Source: Novosphingobium sp. (GTDB lineage Bacteria > Pseudomonadota > Alphaproteobacteria > Sphingomonadales > Sphingomonadaceae). Taken from it: DNA of 64,000 bases. The stretch covers positions 186,001 to 250,000 of the forward strand of contig JACKKX010000002.1 in assembly GCA_024236215.1 (NCBI GenBank), read 5' to 3'. Each line of letters begins with the position of its first letter. The first letter of the stretch is position 1. The notes under the pieces are model-generated. The model was given only the letters and a program-made list of their open reading frames with translations, was not told where the DNA came from and made no database searches. Positions 28,174 to 38,393 of this stretch are shown piece after piece. The translations under genes and the position numbers were made by a program.

Positions 28174-29427
28174 TCATCCCAGCGCGGCCTGCTTTTCTTC
28201 GGCCAGGCGGTCAAGCTCGGCGCGGCTCAGTTTCTTGGCGGCGGTCTTGAGCTGGCCGCAGGCGGCATCGATATCGCGCCCGCGCGGGGTGCGGACCGGG
28301 GCGCTGATCCCGGCCTCGAACACGATTTCCGAAAAGCGCCGGACCCGTTCAGGCGTGGAGCATTCGTACAGCGCACCGGGCCAGGGGTTGAACGGGATCA
28401 GGTTGACCTTGGCGGGCAGCTTGTACTTGCGGATCAACCGCACCAGCTCGCGCGCGTCCTCGTCGCTGTCGTTCTTGTCCTTCAGCATCACATATTCGAA
28501 GGTGATGCGCCGCGCGTTCGAGGCACCGGGATAGTCCGCACAGGCCTGAAGCAGCTCTTCGAGCCCATACTTGCGGTTGATCGGCACGATCTCGTCGCGC
28601 ACGTCCTTGCTCACCGCGTGGAGCGAAACCGCGAGGTTGACCCCGATCTCATCGCCGCAGCGCTCCATCATCGGCACCACGCCGCTGGTCGAAAGCGTGA
28701 TGCGACGCTTGGAAAGTGCCAGCCCATCGCCGTCCATCACCAGCTTCAGCGCATCGCGGACGTTGTCGAAATTGTAGAGCGGCTCGCCCATGCCCATCAT
28801 CACGATGTTGGTCAGCAGACGGCCATCGGCGGAGTAGCTGCCCTCATCCTCATCATCGTCAAGCCCGGCCATGGTCCCGCCGCCCTTGGGCCACTCGCCC
28901 AGGGCATCGCGTGCCAGCATGACCTGACCGACGATCTCGCCGGGGGTGAGGTTGCGCACCAGCCGCATCGTTCCGGTGTGGCAGAACCGGCAGTTGAGCG
29001 TGCAGCCGACCTGGCTCGATACGCACAGCGTGCCCCGATCGGCGTCGGGGATGAAGACCATCTCGAACTCCTGGCCATCGTCGGTGCGCAGCAGCCACTT
29101 GCGGGTGCCGTCGCTAGAATGCTGAGCCAGGACCACCTCGGGGCGCCCGATCACGAAGCGTGTCGCCAGCCAGGGGCGCATGGTCTTGGCGATATCGGTC
29201 ATCGCCTCGAACTGGGTGACGCCGCGGTGATAGAGCCAGTGGAACACCTGCTTGGCGCGCAATTTGGCCGCCTTGGCATCAAGCCCGGCCGCCTCGAACA
29301 GTTCGGCAATGCGCTTCTTGGGCAGTCCGATCAGGTCGACCCGGCCATCGGCGCGCGGCGTAACCTCACGCGGGGTGGGGACGGGATCGATGTTGCCGGG
29401 GATCGGCATGAGCGCGGTGTCGGCCAT
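28174..29427 (-). CDS. rlmN: Dual-specificity RNA methyltransferase RlmN
   Basis: 417 residues. This radical SAM enzyme methylates C2 of A2503 in 23S rRNA and A37 in some tRNAs. The cluster motif is CTLNCRFC (CX3CX2C), preceded by [21 protein letters not shown], the strand [10 protein letters not shown] and [20 protein letters not shown] are family-typical, and the methyl-carrying cysteine is expected in the C-terminal [16 protein letters not shown]. The N-terminal 30 residues are an extra extension. Single gene, same strand as the Fic pair. Confidence 0.96.
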   Translation of the reverse strand: MADTALMPIPGNIDPVPTPREVTPRADGRVDLIGLPKKRIAELFEAAGLDAKAAKLRAKQVFHWLYHRGVTQFEAMTDIAKTMRPWLATRFVIGRPEVVLAQHSSDGTRKWLLRTDDGQEFEMVFIPDADRGTLCVSSQVGCTLNCRFCHTGTMRLVRNLTPGEIVGQVMLARDALGEWPKGGGTMAGLDDDEDEGSYSADGRLLTNIVMMGMGEPLYNFDNVRDALKLVMDGDGLALSKRRITLSTSGVVPMMERCGDEIGVNLAVSLHAVSKDVRDEIVPINRKYGLEELLQACADYPGASNARRITFEYVMLKDKNDSDEDARELVRLIRKYKLPAKVNLIPFNPWPGALYECSTPERVRRFSEIVFEAGISAPVRTPRGRDIDAACGQLKTAAKKLSRAELDRLAEEKQAALG

Positions 29428-29463
29428 AAGGGCGCGCGATATAGTGCGGGTGGCCGCGAAAAG

Positions 29464-30012
29464 CTAGCTGAGCTGCGCGCAGCCCACGGTGGCGGCGTCC
29501 ATTGCGGTGGCGGCCCCGGCCAGGCTCCAGGTGTTGGAAAAGCCGCGCCCGCTGGCATCGCGCGCGCTGACCGTCATTTCGCGGGCCGATCGCATCGCCG
29601 CCACGATCGCCGCGTCACCGCGCTTGTCCGCCGCCCAGGCATCGCCCCCGCCACCGGTCAGCGCGATCCGTTGACCGCCGATGGAAAGGGTGATCGCGGC
29701 TCCCGGCTGTAACTTGCGCGAAAGCCGGAAGTGGACCTGACCGCGTATCTGCTTGCGCGGCCACCAGGCGACATCGGCGTAGGGCTGATAGTCGCGCTGC
29801 ATCGTCGATGGCTGGGCCTTGGCGATGGCATAGCAGCGCGGCTCCGCCGGATCGCGGAATGCCGCCCAGTCGCTGAAAATTCCCAGCCCATCGCGCGCCA
29901 GAACCGGGGCTGCGGCAAGCGTACCCAGCGCCAGCAGCGGCTTGATCCAGCACAAGGCGCGCCGCGCCACCGGCGAATAAGCACTTGCGGGGACGGCGAA
30001 GGTCTGGCGCAT
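29464..30012 (-). CDS. Exported protein of unknown function (IalB-like flavour)
   Basis: 182 residues from the ATG at 30012. A hydrophobic N-terminal segment (WIKPLLALGTLAAAPVLA) is a signal peptide or anchor. The mature part starts GIFSDWAAFRDPAEPRCYAI, which recalls the W-x-[AV]-x-C start of IalB-type proteins, and contains QIRGQVHFRLSRK, an ITLSIGG strand and a conserved-looking end WSLAGAATAMDAATVGC. Two cysteines, one near each end, could form a disulphide in the periplasm. Similarity to the invasion-associated locus B family is only suggestive. Confidence 0.6.
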   Translation of the reverse strand: MRQTFAVPASAYSPVARRALCWIKPLLALGTLAAAPVLARDGLGIFSDWAAFRDPAEPRCYAIAKAQPSTMQRDYQPYADVAWWPRKQIRGQVHFRLSRKLQPGAAITLSIGGQRIALTGGGGDAWAADKRGDAAIVAAMRSAREMTVSARDASGRGFSNTWSLAGAATAMDAATVGCAQLS

Positions 30013-30055
30013 TGCGCGCCTTTGGCACAGAACCGCCGCGCAGGGGAAGAGCGCC

Positions 30056-31474
30056 ATGGGACAGGAAATCGCCTCAGCGGGCTTTGACGAGGCCGATCGT
30101 GCGCGCTTTGCCCGCGCCCTGGCCGAGGAAACCGCACTGGCCCGCGAGATGTTTGCGGCGGGGGAATTCTCAAGCGCGGGGCCGGTCGCAGGTTTCGAGC
30201 TTGAAGCCTGGCTGATCGATCGCAACATGTTTCCCGCGCCCCACAACCAGACTTTTCTGGCTCATGTGAACGATCCGCTGGTGGTGCCCGAGCTGTCGCG
30301 CTTCAATATAGAGATCAACGGCACGCCGCGCTCTCCTGCCGGTGAGGGTCTGCTCGCGATGGAACGGGAGCTGGCGGCAACCTGGGCGCGCTGCGTCGCG
30401 GTGGCGCACGAGGATGTCGATACCGCGATTGCGATCGGCACCTTGCCGACCCTGCGCGATGCCGATCTCAATCTGGCGATGATAACGCCTTCAAACCGCT
30501 ATGTCGCGCTCAACCGCGAGGTGATGCGGCTGCGCGGGGGCGAGCCGCTCGAAATCGCGATCGACAGCGCGATTCCCGGTGCCGGAGCCTTGCGCGCGCG
30601 CCATGCGGACGTGATGCTGGAAGCGGCGACCACCTCGTTCCAGCTTCACTGGCAGGTGGGGGCAGCCGACATCGGCCGAGCCTTCGATGCCTCAATCATG
30701 CTCAGCGGTCCCCTGCTGGCGCTCAGTGCAAATTCGCCGTTCCTGTTCGGCCGACCGCTGTGGCACGAGAGCCGCATTGCCCTGTTCGAGCAAGCGCTGG
30801 CAGGGGCTGCGGGGCATCCAGAGCTGCCTTGCCGGGTAACCTTTGGCGATAGCTATGCCGGAAGCGATCCGAGCGCGCTGTTCTCAGACAATCAGGAGCG
30901 GTTTTCGGTCCTGCTGCCGATCTGCAGCGACGAGCCGCCAGAACGCTTTGCCCACCTTCGGCTGCACAACGGCACTCTGTGGCGGTGGAACCGCCCGTTG
31001 GTGGGGTTCGACGGCGATGGCACACCACACCTGCGGCTCGAGCAACGGGTGATGCCCGCCGGACCCAGCGTGATCGACATGTTCGCCAATGCCGCCTTCT
31101 TTTACGGCGCCTGTCAGGCTCTTGCGAACGATCCGCCAGCGCTGTCTTTCGCTGCGGCCAGGACCAACTTCTATGCCGCCGCGCGCAACGGGATCGGGGC
31201 AGAGCTGGAATGGCCTGGGCTGGGCACGGTCCCCGCGCGCCGGGTGCTGGCGCTGCTGATTGAACCGGCCCGGAGTGGACTGGAGCAGCTTGGCACCGCT
31301 TCACAGGCGATCGAGCGTTACCTCGACGTGATCGAACAGCGCGTCGCCACGGGGCGCAACGGTGCCGAATGGCAGCTGGCGCACCATGCCCGCCACGGCG
31401 ATCCCTTCCGCCTGACCGCCGACTATCTGGAGTACCAGCGCTCGGGCATGGCGGTCCACGAATGGGGGCTTTGA
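30056..31474 (+). CDS. Glutamate-cysteine ligase-like (GCS2 family) enzyme
   Basis: 472 residues. The N-terminal GFELEAWLIDRNMFP, then RFNIEINGTPRSP, with its Glu-x-Asn, and LRARHADVMLEAATTSFQLH follow the GCS2 / carboxylate-amine ligase pattern, which forms gamma-glutamyl amide bonds with ATP. FGDSYAGSDPSALF and NGTLWRWNRPLVGFDGDG also fit. Glutathione is made by several unrelated-looking ligase groups, and this one could be the organism's gshA equivalent or a ligase with another amine. It starts 43 bases from the divergent exported-protein gene. Confidence 0.72.
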   Translation: MGQEIASAGFDEADRARFARALAEETALAREMFAAGEFSSAGPVAGFELEAWLIDRNMFPAPHNQTFLAHVNDPLVVPELSRFNIEINGTPRSPAGEGLLAMERELAATWARCVAVAHEDVDTAIAIGTLPTLRDADLNLAMITPSNRYVALNREVMRLRGGEPLEIAIDSAIPGAGALRARHADVMLEAATTSFQLHWQVGAADIGRAFDASIMLSGPLLALSANSPFLFGRPLWHESRIALFEQALAGAAGHPELPCRVTFGDSYAGSDPSALFSDNQERFSVLLPICSDEPPERFAHLRLHNGTLWRWNRPLVGFDGDGTPHLRLEQRVMPAGPSVIDMFANAAFFYGACQALANDPPALSFAAARTNFYAAARNGIGAELEWPGLGTVPARRVLALLIEPARSGLEQLGTASQAIERYLDVIEQRVATGRNGAEWQLAHHARHGDPFRLTADYLEYQRSGMAVHEWGL

Positions 31475-31480
31475 TCCGCG

Positions 31481-33475
31481 CTACTTTGCGGCGGGAGGCG
31501 GATCGGCCGGGTTGTATTTGGCGAGGAAGTCTCCGATCGAGGTAAGCAGCACCTTACGGTCAGCCTCGCGGGTGAAATGGTGATCGGCCTCGGGCAGGGG
31601 CACCAGCTCAACCGTCTTGCCCGCGGCACGCATTTTGCCGAACATGTTCGACGACTGGTTGAAATCGACCGTGATGTCCTTCTTGCCGTGGATCAGCAAC
31701 AGCGGCGCCTTGATCCGGGCCACGGCATTGGCAGGGGAAACGGCCGCGAAATCAGGTGTCATCTTGGCCCAGTCATCCTTGTACTTGTTGCCCATCAGGC
31801 TATCGCCGAAATCGTTGACCTCTCGCCGCAGGTTGGAAACCCCGGCGATCGAGATCGCGCAGCGGTAAAGGTCCGGATCCTTGGCGATCCCCCACATCGC
31901 GGCATAGCCGCCATAGGATGCGCCGACGATACAGGCGCGCCTGGGATCGGCGATCCCCTGCGCCACCGCCCAGGCAAGACCGTCGCTGACATCGTCCTGC
32001 ATCGCCAGGCCCATCTGGCCTTCGCCCATCTTCATGAAGGCGGTGCCATACCCGGTCGAGCCACGGAAATTGGGCTGGAGGACGGCATAGCCGCGACTGG
32101 CGATGAACTGCGCCCAGTAGTCATAATCGTCGGTGTCATGCGCCCAGGGGCCGCCGTGGGGAAGCAGCACGATCGGCAGGTTCTTCGCCTCGCGCCCGCG
32201 CGGCAAGGTCAGCACGGCCTCGATCTGGGTGCCGTCGCGGGCCTTGTACTGCACCAGCTTGACCGGGCCGAGCGGTTTGACCCCCAGTGCATCGTTCATG
32301 ATCGCGATGCGCTGCATCGCCCCGGCGGTGAGGTCGAAATAATAGAGCGCGCCAGGCGTATCGGGCCGGTCGACCACGATCAGGAGCTTGGTCCGATCCT
32401 GCGACATCGAGACGATCCGCGCCCGGCGCTGCGCGACCGATTTCGAGACACTGTCCTGCACGTTGGCCAGCACTTCGTCGAACCAGTGAATTTCCTGTTC
32501 GTTACGGCTGATCCAGGCCCCGAGCAGCGTCTGCCCGTCGGCTGAAACCACAACCCCCTCAACCTCACCTTCGCCCGGCGCCTCGTAATACGTGCGCACG
32601 TCTTCCTGGCTGAGCATATCGACCTCATAGATCGCGGTGCGACCCAGTTCGTTGTCGTGCAAGGCCAGGGCATGATTTGTGCCTGGCAGGAACAGGAAGG
32701 GGTCGAGGATGCCTTCTTCCTTCCGGGTGTCGGCGATGTCGACGATCCTCAAGCTTTCGCCGCTGCCTGCTTCACCGCGATAGTAGAGTCGGAATTTCCG
32801 GCTCGAATCGTCGTATCCGACCCCCGATCGCACGGTTCCCGCACCATCGGCATTCCATGTGTAGACCCCGCCCTTGCCCTTTTGCACCTGAAGGGAGCGA
32901 TTCTTCTCCACATCGACGCGGTAGACTGCGGGCCAGAAATCCTCGCCCAGATAGATCGAGCTCTGCGCCGCTGCGAGGACCGTGGGCGAGCCATCGTTGG
33001 CGACCCAGATCAGATCGGCGGCGTCCTGCCCAGCCTTGTCCCACATCAGCCGCGAGATCTTCCTGGTCCTGAGGTTGATCCCGATCATCCGCGAGACCAC
33101 CCAGTTTTCACCCCCCGAACCGATCGGGAGCAGGGAATAAAGCCCGATCACGATATTGTCGTTGTTGACCCAGCGGATCCACGATGCCTCGGTGCCGTCG
33201 GGAATCCCGATATTGAACGGGGCGGAAGTCTTGTCGAACAGGCTGGCTATGCCAATCACCTGCTGGCCGGCAATTCCGTAGAGTCCCGCGACGCTGTTGC
33301 CATCGGGCGAGAGTTTGGCCTGCTCGACAAAGGGAAGGCGCGCGAAGCTTTCGGCAGTTAGCGCTGCCGGAGCAGTGGCGGGCGGCGGTGCGGCGGCTTC
33401 CTGCGCGGCGGCCGGCGCAGCCAGTCCGGCAATCGCGGCCAAACCAATCAACCACGTCCTCAGCCCCCGGTTCAT
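31481..33475 (-). CDS. S9-family prolyl oligopeptidase-type peptidase (exported)
   Basis: 664 residues with a signal peptide (WLIGLAAIAGLAAPAAAQ). An N-terminal beta-propeller (residues about 40-390) is followed by an alpha/beta hydrolase domain. The catalytic serine is in VGASYGGYAAMWG (about 518), the aspartate in HGKKDITVDF (about 600) and the histidine in EADHHFTRE (about 632). LLPHGGPWAHD forms the oxyanion side. It should act as a periplasmic acylaminoacyl or dipeptidyl peptidase. It converges on the GCS2 gene, with 6 bases between the stops. Confidence 0.92.
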   Translation of the reverse strand: MNRGLRTWLIGLAAIAGLAAPAAAQEAAAPPPATAPAALTAESFARLPFVEQAKLSPDGNSVAGLYGIAGQQVIGIASLFDKTSAPFNIGIPDGTEASWIRWVNNDNIVIGLYSLLPIGSGGENWVVSRMIGINLRTRKISRLMWDKAGQDAADLIWVANDGSPTVLAAAQSSIYLGEDFWPAVYRVDVEKNRSLQVQKGKGGVYTWNADGAGTVRSGVGYDDSSRKFRLYYRGEAGSGESLRIVDIADTRKEEGILDPFLFLPGTNHALALHDNELGRTAIYEVDMLSQEDVRTYYEAPGEGEVEGVVVSADGQTLLGAWISRNEQEIHWFDEVLANVQDSVSKSVAQRRARIVSMSQDRTKLLIVVDRPDTPGALYYFDLTAGAMQRIAIMNDALGVKPLGPVKLVQYKARDGTQIEAVLTLPRGREAKNLPIVLLPHGGPWAHDTDDYDYWAQFIASRGYAVLQPNFRGSTGYGTAFMKMGEGQMGLAMQDDVSDGLAWAVAQGIADPRRACIVGASYGGYAAMWGIAKDPDLYRCAISIAGVSNLRREVNDFGDSLMGNKYKDDWAKMTPDFAAVSPANAVARIKAPLLLIHGKKDITVDFNQSSNMFGKMRAAGKTVELVPLPEADHHFTREADRKVLLTSIGDFLAKYNPADPPPAAK

Positions 33476-33636
33476 CGCCTATCCCCTTCACGAATCACCC
33501 TGAAATTGCTAGAGAGCGCCGTGCTCGTCAAAGCCAAACTGGTCGGCATCGGACCCTTGGGATCGGATGTCTTTGCGCTTGCGCCAGCCCCGAAATGCGC
33601 ATCTATTGCGGCCGGGTCGGTTTGACGGGGGATTGC

Positions 33637-34950
33637 ATGGATCGGGGAAAATTTGCCGCTGGTGTTGCCTTGGCTCTGGTCTGGTCGATGCCAGCCTGGG
33701 CGAAGGACGTGGTGATCCACGACGGGCGGATGATCGAGGTTGAAAGCGGACAGGTTCGCGAAAAGGTCTCGATCGTCATCAAGGATGATCGGATCGTCGC
33801 GATCGAGCCGGGCTATGTCGCGCCCGCCGCCGGGGGAGAGACGATCGAACTGACCGGGCAGACCGTGCTGCCCGGATTGATCGACAGCCATGTTCACATC
33901 ACCCAGGGCTGGCACAAGATCGATCCGATCCGCCTGGCGGTGACCCGCACCAGCTATCAGGATGCCATCGCCGCAGTGGGTTTCGCCCGCAATACCCTGC
34001 TCGCCGGGTTCACCTCGGTGCGCGATGCCGGGGCCGATATCAACGTGGTGGTGGCGCTCAAGCGCGAGATCGACGACGGCACGATCCCCGGGCCGCGGCT
34101 GTGGGTGGCGGGACCGGCGCTGGGGCCGACCGGCGGGCACGGCGATCCGGCCAACGGCCTGCTGCCTGAATTCGCCGAATTGCCGCACTGGAATTCGTCA
34201 TTGGTCGACAGCCCCGAACAGGCGCGCGAGGCGGTGCGGCGGCTGCACCGGCAAGGGGCCGATCTGATCAAGCTGATGCCCTCGGGCGGGGTGATGTCGA
34301 TCGGCGACGATCCGTCGCTGCAACTGATGGCCGACGATGAAATCAAGGCCGCGGTCGATGCCGCCCATGCGCTGGGAATGAAGGTTGCCGCCCACGCCCA
34401 CGGCAAGCTGGCGATCGATCACGCGCTGACGCTGGGTGTGGATTCGATCGAGCACGGATCCTATGCCGATGCCGGCAGCTACAAGCTGTTCCGGCAGACC
34501 GGCGCCTATCTGGTCCCGACCATGCTGGTGGGGATGAAGGTTTATGAGCGCGCCAGGACCCATCCCGAACAGCTCAATCCCTCGACCGCCGAAAAGGCGC
34601 TGGTGATCGGGCCGCTGCTGCAAAAGAACCTGCACGATGCCTATGCGGCAGGAGTGAAGATCGCCTTCGGGACCGATACCTTCGGCCTGTCCGATCATGG
34701 TGAGAACGCGCAGGAATTCGCGCTGATGACCGGCGCGGGGATGAGCGCGATCGATGCGATCCGCGCCGCCACGCTCAACGCCGCCGACTTGCTGGGGGCG
34801 GGCAATGACGTGGGCTCGCTCCGGCCTGGGCACTATGCCGACCTGATCGCGGTCAGCGGCGATCCGCTGGGCGACGTGCGGGTGCTCGAACATGTCAATT
34901 TCGTGATGAAGGGCGGAGTAGTGATCAAGGCCGGGGGCAAACCGCTCTAA
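33637..34950 (+). CDS. Exported metal-dependent amidohydrolase (prolidase/imidazolonepropionase-like)
   Basis: 437 residues from the ATG at 33637, preceded by GGGGGA and giving a signal peptide (FAAGVALALVWSMPAWAKD). The first metal pair is the H-x-H of LPGLIDSHVHI (about 83-85). Other expected ligands are in AHAHGKLAID, DSIEHGSYAD and AFGTDTFG. An IKLMPSGG segment supplies the lysine seen in this subgroup of amidohydrolases. Related enzymes cleave Xaa-Pro dipeptides or cyclic amides. It is divergent from the S9 peptidase, and the two could act on the same peptides in the periplasm. Confidence 0.86.
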   Translation: MDRGKFAAGVALALVWSMPAWAKDVVIHDGRMIEVESGQVREKVSIVIKDDRIVAIEPGYVAPAAGGETIELTGQTVLPGLIDSHVHITQGWHKIDPIRLAVTRTSYQDAIAAVGFARNTLLAGFTSVRDAGADINVVVALKREIDDGTIPGPRLWVAGPALGPTGGHGDPANGLLPEFAELPHWNSSLVDSPEQAREAVRRLHRQGADLIKLMPSGGVMSIGDDPSLQLMADDEIKAAVDAAHALGMKVAAHAHGKLAIDHALTLGVDSIEHGSYADAGSYKLFRQTGAYLVPTMLVGMKVYERARTHPEQLNPSTAEKALVIGPLLQKNLHDAYAAGVKIAFGTDTFGLSDHGENAQEFALMTGAGMSAIDAIRAATLNAADLLGAGNDVGSLRPGHYADLIAVSGDPLGDVRVLEHVNFVMKGGVVIKAGGKPL

Positions 34951-35429
34951 TCGGGATAGGCGATTTCGATCACTTCCCATTCCTTTTCGCCGCCGGGCAG
35001 GCGCACCCGGCGCAGATCGCCCACCGCCGCGCCGCGCAAGGCCCGGGCTAGCGGGGCGGACCAGCCGATCAGGCCCGCGCCCGCATCCTGCTCGTCATCG
35101 CCGACCAGGGTCAGCGTGCGCTGGCAATCGTCCTCGTCGGCGATGGTCACCTGCGAGCCGAACCAGGCGCGGGCGCGATCCTACTGGCGGGCTGGATCGA
35201 TCACCCGCACGGCCTTCATCCGCCGCGCCAGATGCGCCAGTTCGCGGTCGATCTCGCGCATCCTCTTGCGTCCATAGAGGTAGTCGCCATTTTCGCTGCG
35301 ATCGCCATTGCCCGCCGCCCAGCTGACGATTTCGACGATCTCCGGGCGCTCCTTGCCCAGCAGGTGATCGTAGCGCGCGCGCAGCGCGGCGAGGCCTGCG
35401 GGAGTAATCGGCGGCCCGTCGCCCGTCAT
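34947..35429 (-). pseudogene. greB: greB-type transcript cleavage factor, interrupted by an amber codon
   Basis: Together the frame is 161 codons, the normal GreA/GreB length. Codons 1-82 (35429 to 35184) encode the coiled-coil domain with the acidic tip region GDRSENGDYLYGRKRMREID. Codon 83 (35183-35181) is TAG. The same frame continues with the FKBP-like domain: GSQVTIADEDDCQRTLTL, LIGWSAPLARALRG and VGDLRRVRLPGGEKEW. Both halves look intact and free of frameshifts, so the event is a single nonsense change. Possible explanations are a recent pseudogene, two separate polypeptides (a GTG at 35150 could restart), suppression, or an assembly error. It starts 5 bases after the upstream transglycosylase stop. 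Confidence 0.8.
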
Positions 35430-35433
35430 CGTT

Positions 35434-37413
35434 TCAGCCTGCGGTAGCCTTGCCGAGGAAGTGGCTCAGCGGGTTGGGACCGGTGTAGCTCGCCTTCGAT
35501 GGGCGCAGCGCTTCATAGACCACCGCGTTTTCCAGCACCCGTTGGACATAGTTGCGGGTTTCCGAAATCGGAATCCGCTCGATCCAGCTGACCCAGTCCG
35601 GCCCGCCCTTGCGCGGATCGCCGTTGGCCGCCAGCCACTTGTTCACATTGCCCGGCCCGGCGTTGTAGGCCGCGACCGCCAGCGGATAGCTGCCGGAATA
35701 GTAATTGAGCATGCGGCGGAAATAGGCATCGCCCAGCAGCATGTTGTAGCCGGCATCGCCGGTCAGCGCCTGGGGCAGATATTCGCGGTCGAGCTTGCCC
35801 GCCTGCTCGCGGGCGGTGCCCGGCATCAGCTGCATCAGCCCACGCGCACCGGCATGGCTGACTGCGTTCTGGGCGAACTGGCTTTCCTGGCGGCTGATCG
35901 CGTGGACCATGGTCCAGTCCGACCCTTGCGGGGTGGGGATCATCGGGAAGCTGGTGTTGCGGTAGATGCCGTGGCCATCGGCGTGCGCCGCCTGACCCAG
36001 GATCACCGCCAGATCGCGGCGCCCAAGCTCGCGGGCGAGATCGACCACCAACACATGGTCCGCTTCGGTTTCCGCCTGCTCTGCCAGCTCGCGGAAAAAC
36101 CGCACCGCAGTGGGCCAGTCGGTCTCGCGCGCAACCTCGCGCACCGCCCTGGTCAGCGGATGTGCCTCGAACGCGGCGCGCTCGGCCGCGGTTGGAACCA
36201 CGCTTGGCTCGGTATCGAGCGGCGGCAGGGGGCGGCCAAGCCGTTCCAGCGCCAGCTGGCCATAGTAGATGTCGGGATAGGCGGCGGCCATTTCGAAATA
36301 ACGCTGCGCCTCGGTTTCCTGCCCGGCCTGAAGCATCGCCCGACCGGCCCAGTAAAAGCCCTTGGCGCGGGTTTGCGGGGTGCGCGCCGCCGCGCCATAA
36401 CGCCAGAACAGCGGCGCGGCGCGGGCGCCGTCGCCCAGGCTCCACAGGGCCTTGGTTCCGCCCAGCCACATCAGCGAGGTGTAATCGTCGCGCAGGGCAT
36501 AGGCCATCGCGCTGATATCGGCACCGGGCGCAAAGGCATCGTCGATCGAGGCCGCGATCCGCACCGCGCCGCTATCGCCGCTGCGCCGCGCCACGGCCAG
36601 CAGCTCTGCCACCCAGCGGCGCGGATCGGCGGCAGGGGCGGAAAGCGGAGGACGCGTGGCAAGCAGCTGCGCTGCGGCGTCCCATTGCCCGCTGGTGCGC
36701 AGCCAGCGGACACGATTGAAGACATAGCCGGGATCGCGTTCGGTACCGGGCGGAAGGCTCAGGCCCGCGGCAAGCGGATCGATGCTCTTGGCCAGACCGA
36801 TCCGCGCCGCGAACAGCGGTTGCAGCGCGGGCGAGGTGAAGCGCAGCAGGCGATCGGCCTGGATTGCGTTCGAAGCCCACAGCAGGGCGTTCATCTGCGC
36901 GTCGTGATCGGCGAGGGTCAGCACCGGGCCGAGCTTGGGAAACAGATAGGCTTCGCTGACATCGCTCATCGCCCCGCCGCGCCAGGCGGCAAGACCAACC
37001 TCATTGGCCTCGGGCCGGTTCAGCGCGAACAGCGCCAGGGCATATTGTGCCCGCGCGAAATTGCCCAGCGGCGGAACGCGGTCGAAATAGGCCGCGATCC
37101 GCTCGGGCGAGACCGCCTCGCGTTCGAGCGCGCGCTCGGCATAGGCGCGCAGCTTCGCCTCGTCGGGGAAGCCCGGATTAGCGACGATGAACCCGGCGTA
37201 GTCGGCAAAGGTGAACCGGTCGGACGCGCTCAGCTGCTTCCAGCGCTGGATCGCCACCGCCATGTCGCCGCCCGGGCTGGCAAGCAGCGCGGCGCGGGCG
37301 TGATCCCATTCCACCCCGTCCAGCTCGCCGATTTCCTGTGCCAGCGCGAGGTTGGGGCTGAAAGCCAGCATGACAAGGGCAGCAGATATTGTGTTGCGGA
37401 CCATGCTGGACAT
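35434..37413 (-). CDS. Soluble-type lytic transglycosylase (second copy)
   Basis: 659 residues from the ATG at 37413; an ATG three codons later is also possible. The signal peptide reads NTISAALVMLAFSPNLALAQ. A long alpha-superhelix (about residues 40-450) leads to the SLT domain: catalytic Glu in HAISRQESQFAQNAV, then SHAGARGLMQLMPGTAREQA, LAVAAYNAGPGNVNKWL and ISETRNYVQRV. It corresponds to the Slt70 architecture. The broken greB gene lies directly downstream. Confidence 0.93.
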   Translation of the reverse strand: MSSMVRNTISAALVMLAFSPNLALAQEIGELDGVEWDHARAALLASPGGDMAVAIQRWKQLSASDRFTFADYAGFIVANPGFPDEAKLRAYAERALEREAVSPERIAAYFDRVPPLGNFARAQYALALFALNRPEANEVGLAAWRGGAMSDVSEAYLFPKLGPVLTLADHDAQMNALLWASNAIQADRLLRFTSPALQPLFAARIGLAKSIDPLAAGLSLPPGTERDPGYVFNRVRWLRTSGQWDAAAQLLATRPPLSAPAADPRRWVAELLAVARRSGDSGAVRIAASIDDAFAPGADISAMAYALRDDYTSLMWLGGTKALWSLGDGARAAPLFWRYGAAARTPQTRAKGFYWAGRAMLQAGQETEAQRYFEMAAAYPDIYYGQLALERLGRPLPPLDTEPSVVPTAAERAAFEAHPLTRAVREVARETDWPTAVRFFRELAEQAETEADHVLVVDLARELGRRDLAVILGQAAHADGHGIYRNTSFPMIPTPQGSDWTMVHAISRQESQFAQNAVSHAGARGLMQLMPGTAREQAGKLDREYLPQALTGDAGYNMLLGDAYFRRMLNYYSGSYPLAVAAYNAGPGNVNKWLAANGDPRKGGPDWVSWIERIPISETRNYVQRVLENAVVYEALRPSKASYTGPNPLSHFLGKATAG

Positions 37414-37511
37414 TCTGGAAAAAGGCTCCTTAAGGGACGCTTGACGAACGAAACCCCGCAAGCGCGAGGCATATCAGCGGCCTCTATGCGGCAATGGCAA
37501 GGGCAAAGTCC

Positions 37512-38393
37512 ATGTTCTCCGGCTCGATTCCGGCTCTGGTGACTCCTTTTCGCGACGGAACGATCGATGAGGATGCCTTCCGCCGTCTGGTCGAGTGGCA
37601 GATTGCCGAAGGTTCCAGCGCCCTGGTCCCTTGCGGGACCACGGGTGAAGCGCCCAGTATCACCAGCGAGGAACAGCACCGTCTGTTCGAGGTCTGCATC
37701 GCGGTCGCGGCCGGGCGAGTGCCGGTGATCGCCGGGTGCGGATCGAACGATACCCAGACTGCGCTGTGGCACATGCAGGTGGCAAAGGATCTTGGCGCCG
37801 ATGCCGCGCTGATGGTCGCGCCCTATTACAACCGGCCCAGCCAGGCCGGGCTGCTCGCCCACTTCAGCTATCTGGCAGAGCGCGTCGAGCTGCCGATGGT
37901 GCTCTACAACGTTCCCGGCCGCACGGTGACCGACATCAGGCCGGAGACGGTGGTGGAACTGGCACGGCGCTTTCCCGAGCGGATCGTCGGGATCAAGGAT
38001 GCCAGCGGCGACATGACCCGGCTAACCGCACACCGGTTGGGGCTGGGCGGTACCTTCCTGCAGCTGTGCGGCAACGACGATATGGCGCTGCAATACAACG
38101 CCGGTGGGGGAACCGGCTGCATCTCGGTAACCGCCAATGTCGCTCCGCGGCTCTGCGCCGAATTTCAAGCGGCAAGCCTGGCGGGCGATGGTGCCAGGGC
38201 CCACGCGCTCAACGAACGGCTGTTTCCGCTGCACCAGGCGCTGTTCACCGATGCCTCGCCCGCGCCGATCAAGTACGCGATGCAGCGCGTACTGGGCTGG
38301 ATCGGCGAGGAAGTGCGCCTACCGCTGGTTGCCGCCAGCGCGAGCAGCCGCAAGGCGGTAGACGCCGCGCTGGAGCATGCGGGGCTTGTCTAG
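37512..38393 (+). CDS. dapA: 4-hydroxy-tetrahydrodipicolinate synthase
   Basis: 293 residues from the ATG at 37512 ([13 protein letters not shown]), the usual DapA start; an ATG at 37494 adds six residues. It condenses pyruvate and aspartate semialdehyde on the way to lysine and diaminopimelate. Motifs: [10 protein letters not shown], the active-site tyrosine region VLYNVPGRT (about 133), and the Schiff-base lysine in [10 protein letters not shown] (about 162). Its TAG stop shares the tetranucleotide CTAG with the convergent gene. dapA followed by smpB is common in this order. Confidence 0.96.
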   Translation: MFSGSIPALVTPFRDGTIDEDAFRRLVEWQIAEGSSALVPCGTTGEAPSITSEEQHRLFEVCIAVAAGRVPVIAGCGSNDTQTALWHMQVAKDLGADAALMVAPYYNRPSQAGLLAHFSYLAERVELPMVLYNVPGRTVTDIRPETVVELARRFPERIVGIKDASGDMTRLTAHRLGLGGTFLQLCGNDDMALQYNAGGGTGCISVTANVAPRLCAEFQAASLAGDGARAHALNERLFPLHQALFTDASPAPIKYAMQRVLGWIGEEVRLPLVAASASSRKAVDAALEHAGLV

